Assembly (NCBI GenBank): GCA_947447095.1
Contig: CANFIL010000021.1
Span: forward strand, 1 to 14,648
Source of the DNA: Actinomycetota bacterium
GTDB lineage: Bacteria; Actinomycetota; Actinomycetes; S36-B12; UBA5976
Direction of reading: 5' to 3'
Length of the DNA stretch: 14,648 nucleotides
Below the pieces are notes generated by a model. The model saw only the letters and a list, made by a program, of their open reading frames with translations, did not search any database and was not told the origin of the DNA. Below, one piece after another: positions 6,648 to 13,563 of this stretch. The translations under genes and the position numbers were made by a program. Position 1 is the first letter of the stretch, and the number at the start of each line of letters is the position of its first letter.

Positions 6648-9341
6648 ATGACCAAGTATGTCTATGACTTTTCTGAAGGCGATAAGGACCAAAAGGACCT
6701 TCTTGGCGGCAAGGGTGCAAACCTTGCAGAGATGACCCGATTGGGTCTGCCAGTGCCTCCAGGCTTCACGATCACAACTGAGGCTTGCCGAGAATATTTG
6801 GCCGCTGGAGAAGCCCCCGCTGCATTGCGCGTTGAGGTAACTATGGCATTGCGACGCCTTGAAGATGCATTAGGTAAGCGTCTCGGCGATGTTCACGATC
6901 CGCTTCTTGTCAGCGTACGTTCCGGTGCAAAGTTTTCTATGCCCGGAATGATGGAGACCGTACTCAACGTCGGTCTTAATGATTACTCAGTCAACGGCTT
7001 AACTGAAGCCAGCGGCAATGCACGCTTTGCATGGGATTCATACCGTCGCCTCATTCAAATGTTTGGGAAGACCGTTCTTGATATCGAAGGCGAAGAGTTT
7101 GCGCACGCGCTCGCGCAGGCACTGACAAAGGCCGGCGTAACCTCCGAAGTGGACCTAGACCCTGAACAACTTAAAGGACTTGTCGAAGATTTCAAGGCAA
7201 TTGTCCGCAAGCACACCGGTCGCGATTTCCCGCAAGATCCTCGCGAACAACTTGATCTTGCTGTCAACGCTGTTTTCAACTCGTGGAACACCGAACGTGC
7301 TCGCTTGTATCGTCGTCGCGAACGCATCCCACACGACCTAGGAACAGCTGTCAACATCTGCAGCATGGTTTTTGGAAATCTTGGGGAAACGTCAGGCACA
7401 GGTGTTGCCTTCACGCGTGACCCGGCCACAGGCACCGCTGGTGCATACGGTGACTACTTGCCGAACGCACAAGGCGAAGATGTCGTTGCCGGTATCCGCA
7501 ACACGTTTAGTCTCGATGAACTCAATCGCACAGATCCTGCATCGTTCAACGAATTGATGACGATCATGCGCAAGCTCGAAACGCATTACCGCGATTTGTG
7601 TGACATTGAGTTCACTGTTGAGCGAGGCAAACTATGGATGCTACAAACGCGCGTAGGTAAGCGAACCGCAGCCGCCGCGTTCCGGATTGCCACTCAGCTC
7701 GTGGACGAACAGCTCATCACGATGGATGAAGCTCTTACTCGCGTCACAGGTAGCCAATTGGCACAGCTGATGTTCCCGCAATTTGATGCAAAGACGAAGG
7801 TTGTTCCAGTAGCTACTGGTATGGCCGCGTCCCCTGGCGCTGCCGTAGGCCGCGTTGTCTTTGACTCCAAGACTGCAGTCGCATGGGCCGAACGCGGCGA
7901 GCGTGTAGTTCTCGTGCGGCGTGAGACAAACCCTGATGACCTCGAAGGCATGATTGCCGCAAACGGCATTTTGACCTCGCGTGGTGGCAAGACGTCGCAC
8001 GCCGCCGTTGTTGCACGCGGCATGGGTAAGACCTGTGTTTGTGGCGCTGACGATATTGACGTTCAAGTCAACGACAAGACGGCAACTATTGGTGATCTCG
8101 TTATTCGTGAAGGCGACATGATCTCGATCGATGGATCGACCGGCCAAGTTTTTACCGGCGAACTCGATGTCGTTCCATCACCAGTCTCGAATTACCTCGA
8201 ACACGGCCTAGAAAAAGCTGTCCAAACGGTTGATGAGGCAACTGCCGCTCTCGTTAAAGCAGTCGATCGCATCCTGGCTCACGCTGATGATGTGCGACGA
8301 CTTCGAGTGCGCACCAACGCCGATACTGCCGAAGATGCAGCATGGGCACGCAACCTTGGAGCTGAAGGTATCGGTCTGTGCCGAACTGAACACATGTTCC
8401 TTGGCGATCGCCGAGTACTCATTGAACGCGTGATCCTTGCCGACAACGATGCTGATCGCAATACGGCCCTCGAGGCTCTTCTGCCAATGCAGCAGACAGA
8501 CTTCGAACAGATCCTGACATCAATGGATGGCCTCGCCGTCACGATTCGTCTGCTTGATCCCCCACTTCACGAGTTCTTGCCAGATCGTGCCGACCTCATG
8601 GTCGAGGTCGCACTTGGCAACGAGCGTGGCGAAGACATGAGTAAGCAAGAGTTCCTCCTTGCAGCTGTTGAACGCCTGCATGAATCAAATCCAATGCTTG
8701 GCCTTCGTGGCGTGCGCCTTGGATTGATCGTTCCTGGCCTATTCGCACTTCAAGTCAAGGCACTCGCCTATGCAGCAATCTCGCGCATGCGCGCCGGCGG
8801 GAATCCACAAGTTGAAATCATGATCCCGCTAGTTGGTTCAGTCATGGAACTTCACTTGATCCGCGATGAAATCGATGTCTTGCTTGCTGATATCGCCAAG
8901 AAGGAAAACATTGAATTGCCATTCAAGATCGGCACAATGATTGAACTTCCACGCGCAGCCCTGACAGCACAACGTGTTGCTGAGGCCGCCGAGTTCTTCT
9001 CGTTTGGAACTAATGACCTGACGCAAACAACGTGGGGCTTTAGCCGCGACGACGTTGAAGCGGCGTTCTTTGCGACGTACTTGGACCGAGGCATCTTCAC
9101 CGTTTCGCCGTTCGAATCACTCGACGTCGACGGCGTTGGTGCACTCATCAAGATCGCAGTCGAAAAGGGACGCGCTACTCGCCCAGACATCAAGCTTGGT
9201 GTGTGTGGTGAACACGGTGGCGATCCTGAATCCATCAAGTTCTTCCACGAAGTTGGGCTCGACTATGTTTCTTGTTCACCATTCCGTGTGCCAGTTGCAC
9301 GCTTGGAAGCTGGTCGAGTGAGTGTGCTCGGCGCTCTATAA
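6648..9341 (+). CDS. ppdK: Pyruvate, phosphate dikinase
   Basis: An 897-residue, full-length enzyme (the Clostridium symbiosum protein has 874) that interconverts pyruvate, ATP and phosphate with phosphoenolpyruvate, AMP and pyrophosphate in the cytoplasm. Domains in order: ATP-grasp nucleotide-binding part (about 1-340) with LLGGKGANLAEM at 18-29 and a GETSGTGVAFTRDPATG segment at 246-262; the phosphohistidine swivel domain (about 385-505) with GGKTSHAAVVARGMG at 446-460, His451 being the phosphorylated residue; and the PEP/pyruvate barrel (about 525-890) with RTEHMF at 579-584, IRLLDPPLHEF at 633-643, GTNDLTQ at 787-793 and Cys853 in GVCGEHGG as catalytic acid/base. The start is supported by AAAGGG five bases upstream. 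It is a single-gene transcript, with a terminator right after. In actinobacteria it may serve gluconeogenesis or glycolytic ATP saving from pyrophosphate; the direction cannot be told from sequence. Confidence 0.98.
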   Translation: MTKYVYDFSEGDKDQKDLLGGKGANLAEMTRLGLPVPPGFTITTEACREYLAAGEAPAALRVEVTMALRRLEDALGKRLGDVHDPLLVSVRSGAKFSMPGMMETVLNVGLNDYSVNGLTEASGNARFAWDSYRRLIQMFGKTVLDIEGEEFAHALAQALTKAGVTSEVDLDPEQLKGLVEDFKAIVRKHTGRDFPQDPREQLDLAVNAVFNSWNTERARLYRRRERIPHDLGTAVNICSMVFGNLGETSGTGVAFTRDPATGTAGAYGDYLPNAQGEDVVAGIRNTFSLDELNRTDPASFNELMTIMRKLETHYRDLCDIEFTVERGKLWMLQTRVGKRTAAAAFRIATQLVDEQLITMDEALTRVTGSQLAQLMFPQFDAKTKVVPVATGMAASPGAAVGRVVFDSKTAVAWAERGERVVLVRRETNPDDLEGMIAANGILTSRGGKTSHAAVVARGMGKTCVCGADDIDVQVNDKTATIGDLVIREGDMISIDGSTGQVFTGELDVVPSPVSNYLEHGLEKAVQTVDEATAALVKAVDRILAHADDVRRLRVRTNADTAEDAAWARNLGAEGIGLCRTEHMFLGDRRVLIERVILADNDADRNTALEALLPMQQTDFEQILTSMDGLAVTIRLLDPPLHEFLPDRADLMVEVALGNERGEDMSKQEFLLAAVERLHESNPMLGLRGVRLGLIVPGLFALQVKALAYAAISRMRAGGNPQVEIMIPLVGSVMELHLIRDEIDVLLADIAKKENIELPFKIGTMIELPRAALTAQRVAEAAEFFSFGTNDLTQTTWGFSRDDVEAAFFATYLDRGIFTVSPFESLDVDGVGALIKIAVEKGRATRPDIKLGVCGEHGGDPESIKFFHEVGLDYVSCSPFRVPVARLEAGRVSVLGAL

Positions 9342-9350
9342 GTTCTCGAT

Positions 9351-9393
9351 ATAAAGAAAGCCCGTCAGCGTTGTGCTGGCGGGCTTTCTTTAT
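9351..9393. terminator. Bidirectional intrinsic terminator between ppdK and ilvD
   Basis: Two 19-base arms (9351-9369 and 9375-9393) pair throughout, with one G-T wobble, around a five-base loop. The GC-rich core CCCG/CGGG is flanked by AAAGAAAG on one side and CTTTCTTT on the other, so each strand reads a GC stem followed by a T-rich tail. It lies nine bases after the ppdK stop and 16 bases after the ilvD stop read from the other side, so it ends both convergent transcripts. Confidence 0.95.
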
Positions 9394-9409
9394 TGAATTT
9401 CGATTATGA

Positions 9410-11098
9410 CTAGTCGCACACAGCGCCACGTGAAGCCGAGCCGACGAGCTTTGAATACTTACTCAATACGCCGCGGTCGTACTTGTGTGGAATTGGAGTC
9501 CAGCTGTTTCGACGTTCTTGAAGAACTGCATCATCAACCAAGAGATCCAAAGCGCCACTTGGAATATCGATACGAACGCGATCGCCATTCTCAATGAATG
9601 CAATCGGTCCGCCATCAAGGGCTTCTGGAGCAACGTGGCCAACACACAGACCAGTCGTTCCACCACTGAAACGACCGTCAGTGATCAACAGAACATCCTT
9701 GCCAAGGCCTGCACCCTTAATAGCGCCAGTGATCATCAGCATTTCGCGCATGCCTGGACCACCCTTAGGGCCTTCGTAGCGGATGATGACAACGTCACCC
9801 GCTTGGATATCGCCGTTCTCAAGAGCATCCATTGCGGCGCGCTCGCGTTCGAATACCTTTGCAGGTCCTTCAAATACGTCAACTGGAATACCAGCGCTCT
9901 TGCACACAGCACCTTCAGGAGCCAGCGAACCATTCAAGATCGTGATGCCGCCAACGCCGCCAACAGGGTTGTTCACCGCGTGCAGAATGACGCCGTCTGG
10001 ATCTGGAGACTTGATTGCTTCGAGGTTTTCAGCCATCGTTTTGCCGGTTACTGTCATGCAGTCGCCATGGATCAAACCTGCGTCGTACAGCGCGCGAAGA
10101 ATCACAGGTACACCGCCGACAGTATCGACGTCACTCATAACGTAACGACCGAAAGGCTTCACATCAGCAAGCAGCGGAACCTTGGCGCCAATACGACTAA
10201 AGTCAGCAAGCGTTAGGTCAACATTTGCTTCGTGAGCAATGGCTAACAAGTGCAGTACGGCGTTCGTTGATCCGCCGAAAGCCATAACTACTGCAATCGC
10301 GTTTTCTAGCGACTTCTTGGTGATGATGTCGCGGGTCGTGATTCCTTGGCGAATCAGTTCAACGACAGCTTCGCCTGAAGCAATTGCGTAGCCATCACGA
10401 CGACGATCAACTGCAGGTGGAGCGGCAGAACCTGGAAGTGACATGCCCATAGCTTCTGCGGCAGATGCCATGGTGTTCGCTGTGTACATACCGCCACAGG
10501 CACCTTCACCTGGACAAATTGCACGTTCGATGCGATCCACATCTTCGGCGCTCATCATTCCACGTGCACATGCACCGACTGCTTCGAATGCGTCAATGAT
10601 GGTGACGTCACGGTTCGTACCATCACTCAGGGTTACGTTGCCCGGAAGGATTGATCCGGCGTAGACAAAGACACTTGCTACGTCGATACGAGCAGCGGCC
10701 ATCAACATGCCTGGGAGCGATTTATCGCAACCAGCAAAGTTCACCATGCCATCGAGGCGCTCGGCCTGCATAACAGCTTCGACTGAGTCCGCAATAATTT
10801 CGCGACTCACGAGTGAGAAGTGCATGCCCTCGTGACCCATTGAGATTCCGTCGGAAACCGAGATGGTTCCAAACTGCATTGGGAACCCACCTGCGTTGCG
10901 CACGCCGATAGTGGATGCTTTCGCAAGGCGATCAAGCGACAAGTTGCATGGGGTGATTTCGTTCCATGAGGACGCCACACCAATTTGGGGCTTCACCCAA
11001 TCCTCGTCACCCATACCGACGGCACGAAGCATGCCTCGGGAGGCAGACTTTTCTAGACCGTCAGTTACTTGCCAGCTACGCGGTTTCATGTTCGACAT
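9410..11098 (-). CDS. ilvD: Dihydroxy-acid dehydratase
   Basis: A 562-residue, full-length iron-sulfur dehydratase of the IlvD/Edd family that turns 2,3-dihydroxy-isovalerate or -methylvalerate into the 2-oxo acids before valine and isoleucine. The three conserved cluster cysteines are visible: C51 (TPCNLSLD), C124 in GCDKSLPG and C201 in GEGACGGMYTANTM. D125 and K126, metal ligand and carbamylated Lys in studied homologues, are present, as is VSDGISMGHEGM at 81-92. The pattern fits the [2Fe-2S] type known from mycobacteria. ATG at 11098 gives MSNMKPRSW; an internal ATG three codons later is possible. It lies 20 bases after the hydroxyacid dehydrogenase, so it may be co-transcribed, but a TAnnnT box stands before the ATG. 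No good Shine-Dalgarno is seen. It is separated from ilvBNC by ppdK on the other strand. Confidence 0.97.
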   Translation of the reverse strand: MSNMKPRSWQVTDGLEKSASRGMLRAVGMGDEDWVKPQIGVASSWNEITPCNLSLDRLAKASTIGVRNAGGFPMQFGTISVSDGISMGHEGMHFSLVSREIIADSVEAVMQAERLDGMVNFAGCDKSLPGMLMAAARIDVASVFVYAGSILPGNVTLSDGTNRDVTIIDAFEAVGACARGMMSAEDVDRIERAICPGEGACGGMYTANTMASAAEAMGMSLPGSAAPPAVDRRRDGYAIASGEAVVELIRQGITTRDIITKKSLENAIAVVMAFGGSTNAVLHLLAIAHEANVDLTLADFSRIGAKVPLLADVKPFGRYVMSDVDTVGGVPVILRALYDAGLIHGDCMTVTGKTMAENLEAIKSPDPDGVILHAVNNPVGGVGGITILNGSLAPEGAVCKSAGIPVDVFEGPAKVFERERAAMDALENGDIQAGDVVIIRYEGPKGGPGMREMLMITGAIKGAGLGKDVLLITDGRFSGGTTGLCVGHVAPEALDGGPIAFIENGDRVRIDIPSGALDLLVDDAVLQERRNSWTPIPHKYDRGVLSKYSKLVGSASRGAVCD

Positions 11099-11104
11099 AC
11101 GTCA

Positions 11105-11110
11105 AACTTA
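11105..11110 (-). promoter_or_regulatory. Candidate -10 box for leaderless transcription of ilvD
   Basis: In the 20-base gap before ilvD, the minus strand reads TAAGTT, then six bases (TGACGT), then the ATG at 11098. The arrangement matches the one before the GS-like gene (1901-1906). No Shine-Dalgarno competes with this reading, but no clear -35 is present. Confidence 0.33.
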
Positions 11111-11118
11111 CCGTCCCA

Positions 11119-12030
11119 CTAGCGGACTACGACACTCTCCAAGGGTTTCCCAGCGAGCCACAAATCGAATTGGCCATGCATACGGCGGCGAGCTCGCGGC
11201 TCAAGTACATCGTTGTCAGCGCCAATGTGTGGCGCGATCACGGTGTTAGGCGCAGTCCATAAGGGATGGTCAGCCGGCAAAGGCTCGGGGTCAGTCACAT
11301 CCAGAGCGGCTGAAATATGCCCTGAATGCAAAGCGTCAAGGAGAGCCTCAGTATCAACGACAGGACCACGTGCGACATTGACCAAAAGCGTGCCTGGTTT
11401 CATCATTGCAATACGCCGCGCGTCAATCAGACCTTCTGTTTCATTGTTGAGTGGAACAGTCAAGAAAATAATGTCCGCACTCGGAATGAGGTCATCAAGT
11501 TCTGAGATGGCATGCACATGATCCCGCGCATGGGTAGCTACCGGAATAACGGTGGATTCAAATCCAAGTAGACGGCTTTCAACCGCCTTGCCAACTCCGC
11601 CGTAACCGATAAGAAGAACCGTTTTCTCCGCTGGCGATGTGCCCCACAGATGTATCCACTCGCGACGATCTTGTGCATGTTGCACTTCAGGCATTCGGCG
11701 CATGGAACTCAACATCAACAGCACGGCCATTTCAGCGGTGCCAGCGTCGTGAACGCCAGAGAGATTGCACAGCGTGACTCCATTTGGCACAAGCGGCGCA
11801 ATTGTGTTGAAACCTGCCGTCAACGTATGAATGATTTTCACATTGGTCATTCGAGAGACGGCTTCCTCGTCCGAAATTGCTGAACCCATATACGGCAGCA
11901 CAACGAACTCAGCATCGGCCAAGTCCAAAGGATCAACGTCCGCGAGATCATCGCCGATCGTGAGCTTCACATCCGCTGGGAACTCGTAGCCATCAGTTAT
12001 CCAACCTGGCGCCACAATGTGTCTTGTCAT
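11119..12030 (-). CDS. D-2-hydroxyacid dehydrogenase family protein (short, no ACT domain)
   Basis: A 303-residue NAD(P)-dependent oxidoreductase that reduces a 2-oxo acid or oxidises a D-2-hydroxy acid. It has the family's split catalytic domain around a Rossmann fold: GYGGVG at 142-147, and the catalytic triad R221 (NVARGPVVD), E249 (DPEPLP) and H268 (APHIGAD). The usual acidic residue at the end of the second Rossmann strand is not apparent (the strand reads VIPVATHAR), which suggests NADPH preference. It is too short to be a full actinobacterial SerA (about 530 residues with ASB and ACT domains), so it is not named serA here. The ATG at 12030 was preferred over an upstream GTG that would run into the divergent amidase gene. 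It precedes ilvD by 20 bases; a role with branched-chain 2-oxo acids is possible but unproven. Confidence 0.88.
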   Translation of the reverse strand: MTRHIVAPGWITDGYEFPADVKLTIGDDLADVDPLDLADAEFVVLPYMGSAISDEEAVSRMTNVKIIHTLTAGFNTIAPLVPNGVTLCNLSGVHDAGTAEMAVLLMLSSMRRMPEVQHAQDRREWIHLWGTSPAEKTVLLIGYGGVGKAVESRLLGFESTVIPVATHARDHVHAISELDDLIPSADIIFLTVPLNNETEGLIDARRIAMMKPGTLLVNVARGPVVDTEALLDALHSGHISAALDVTDPEPLPADHPLWTAPNTVIAPHIGADNDVLEPRARRRMHGQFDLWLAGKPLESVVVR

Positions 12031-12064
12031 CCCCCTATTGTGCTGCCTGTGCCACGATGGAGTC
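12031..12064. promoter_or_regulatory. 34-base divergent start region, dehydrogenase / amidase
   Basis: Only 34 bases lie between the two divergent ATG codons (12030 minus, 12065 plus). The gap holds TATTGT on the plus strand, which reads ACAATA on the minus strand. On the minus strand CACAAT (12042-12037) stands six bases before the ATG, which would make the dehydrogenase leaderless; on the plus strand TATTGT would give the amidase a leader of under 20 bases. Any -35 boxes must lie inside the opposite coding region. Both start codons have only poor Shine-Dalgarno sequences: GGGGG directly adjacent for the dehydrogenase, GGAG two bases away for the amidase. Confidence 0.3.
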
Positions 12065-13489
12065 ATGACCTTCGGCTTGAATCACGAGATCGGTTTCTCA
12101 ACCGCACGCGAATTAATCACACGCCTATCGGCCTCTGACATGTCAAGCACGGAACTCACGGAAGCTTTCACGCAACGCATCATTGACGTTGACGATTGCG
12201 ACGGGGGGCTTCAGGCTGTCCTCGCCATCAGCACTGATCACATGGAACAAGCAACGGCCCAGTCGCAAGTCGGCACTCTGCGTGGCTTACCGGTGCTTAT
12301 CAAAGACAACGTTGAAGCAATTGGGCTACCAGGAACTGCAGGGTCGCTCGCACTCGCAGGCAGAACCGTGCAGCGTGATGCAACCATCGTGACGCGACTG
12401 CGCGAAGCAGGCGCAACGATCCTGGGCTCAACAAATCTTTCTGAGTGGGCGAACATCCGTTCACCTCGATCCACCAGTGGATGGTCGGCAGTAGGTGGCC
12501 TGACAGCCAATCCGTGGAACTACGCGCATAGCGCTGGTGGTTCTTCGTCAGGTTCAGGTGCTGCAGTCGCAGCGGGTCTCATTCCATTCGCCGTAGGTAC
12601 GGAAACCGATGGTTCGATTGTCTGTCCTGCCGCACTCAATGGAGTGGTCGGCATTAAACCCACAGTGGGAACCGTCAGCGCAAAATACGTTGTTCCTATT
12701 TCAAGCAGTCAAGATGTGCCAGGGCCGATTGCTCGCAATGTTTCAGATGCATCTCTACTGCTCGACATCCTAAGTGGCCTTGATACGCAGTCTGTTCTTA
12801 ACGACACTTCGCGACTGCGAATAGGTGTGGTGCGCCAGTGGTTGACTGGCCACGATGAAACAAATGCACTTTTCTCAAACACCGTGACAGCTTTGGCTGC
12901 TTCAGGCATTGATTGCATACCTATCGATGTACCCGATGATCCCGAACAGGCTAATAACGACGAAGGTGTTGTGCTGCTACATGAACTTCACGACGACCTG
13001 AACGCGTACCTTGCCGCTCGCCCAGGACAAGGCGTGAGTTCGCTCGCTGATGTCGTGGCATTCAACAACGACAATCCTGATTCAGAGTTGGGATATTTCG
13101 GTCAGGAATACCTAGAGGCAGCGCTCGCCTCTGGCGGACGCAATGCAGAATACTTCGAAGCTCGCGCCCGCAATCTGTCTTGGGCAGCGCGAGAAGTACT
13201 TGGCCCGGCTCTTGATCAAGTAGACGTTCTTATCGGAGTTCCTTATGCACCTGCATGGCTCAGCCGATTAGGCGAGGGTGACGATTACTCAAATGCTTCG
13301 TGGATGACTTCCCCATCTGCGATTGCTGGGTGGCCAATCGCCTCGATTCCGATGGGACTGATAAACGGATTGCCTGTAGGGCTTGGAGTTGTGGCACGTG
13401 CACTAGATGAAAAAGGTCTCGTGCGGGCATTGGCCAGAATCGAAGCGGTAATCGGACATAACGACCAGATTCCTGCATTTATTCGGTAG
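12065..13489 (+). CDS. Amidase-signature family hydrolase
   Basis: A 474-residue cytoplasmic-type hydrolase (no signal peptide) of the amidase-signature family, with the Ser-cisSer-Lys triad intact: Lys80 in VLIKDNVE, Ser160 in the GGSSSGSG stretch (158-165) and nucleophile Ser184 in TETDGSIVCPA. The spacing of 24 residues between the two serines is the same as in fatty acid amide hydrolase and Pam. The segment STSGWSAVGGLTANP before it and the IVCPA motif resemble the peptide-amidase subgroup rather than GatA, and there are no GatB or GatC genes nearby, so a tRNA amidotransferase role is unlikely. The substrate is unknown. The start at 12065 was chosen over the in-frame ATG at 12017 because that extension (16 residues, Cys- and Leu-rich) would overlap the divergent gene and is not family-like. 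It stands alone, with 74 bases to the next gene. Confidence 0.92.
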   Translation: MTFGLNHEIGFSTARELITRLSASDMSSTELTEAFTQRIIDVDDCDGGLQAVLAISTDHMEQATAQSQVGTLRGLPVLIKDNVEAIGLPGTAGSLALAGRTVQRDATIVTRLREAGATILGSTNLSEWANIRSPRSTSGWSAVGGLTANPWNYAHSAGGSSSGSGAAVAAGLIPFAVGTETDGSIVCPAALNGVVGIKPTVGTVSAKYVVPISSSQDVPGPIARNVSDASLLLDILSGLDTQSVLNDTSRLRIGVVRQWLTGHDETNALFSNTVTALAASGIDCIPIDVPDDPEQANNDEGVVLLHELHDDLNAYLAARPGQGVSSLADVVAFNNDNPDSELGYFGQEYLEAALASGGRNAEYFEARARNLSWAAREVLGPALDQVDVLIGVPYAPAWLSRLGEGDDYSNASWMTSPSAIAGWPIASIPMGLINGLPVGLGVVARALDEKGLVRALARIEAVIGHNDQIPAFIR

Positions 13490-13524
13490 GGGCTAGCCCT
13501 AGTTCAGGCAACGTAATCAAGCGA

Positions 13525-13554
13525 TTTCACAAATCACACCTGTGATTCGTGAAA
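13525..13554. promoter_or_regulatory. 30-base near-perfect dyad upstream of the secreted-protein gene
   Basis: The left arm TTTCACAAATCACA (13525-13538) is matched by the right arm TGTGATTCGTGAAA (13541-13554) with one mismatched pair and a two-base centre. It ends nine bases before the ATG at 13564. The length, symmetry and place suggest a binding site for a dimeric regulator (13 of 14 half-site positions agree). As RNA it would fold to a hairpin with a four-base loop next to the start codon. There is no T-tract on the plus strand, so it is a poor terminator for the amidase gene. No Shine-Dalgarno is seen between it and the ATG. Confidence 0.55.
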
Positions 13555-13563
13555 CTCTCAAGT

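Noticed and set aside
6557..6649. 30-codon minus-strand ORF upstream of ilvB as a possible leader peptide
   Set aside because: It has 8 Leu/Ile/Val in 30 residues, which is near background and not clustered. It overlaps the ppdK start and has no ribosome binding site.
7641..8147. 168-residue antisense ORF within ppdK, and other long antisense frames in ilvB, ilvN and ilvD
   Set aside because: These are mirror frames of strongly conserved genes; the translations show no recognisable domain and no start signals.
11119..12030. Naming the dehydrogenase serA
   Set aside because: It lacks the ASB and ACT domains and is much shorter than actinobacterial phosphoglycerate dehydrogenase; the family motif alone does not fix the substrate.
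12017..12064. Upstream in-frame ATG for the amidase
   Set aside because: The 16 added residues are Cys/Leu-rich and unlike the family, and the start would lie inside the divergent dehydrogenase gene.
13487..13501. Small palindrome around the amidase stop codon (GGGCTAGCCC) as a terminator
   Set aside because: The stem is only about five pairs and no T-tract follows.
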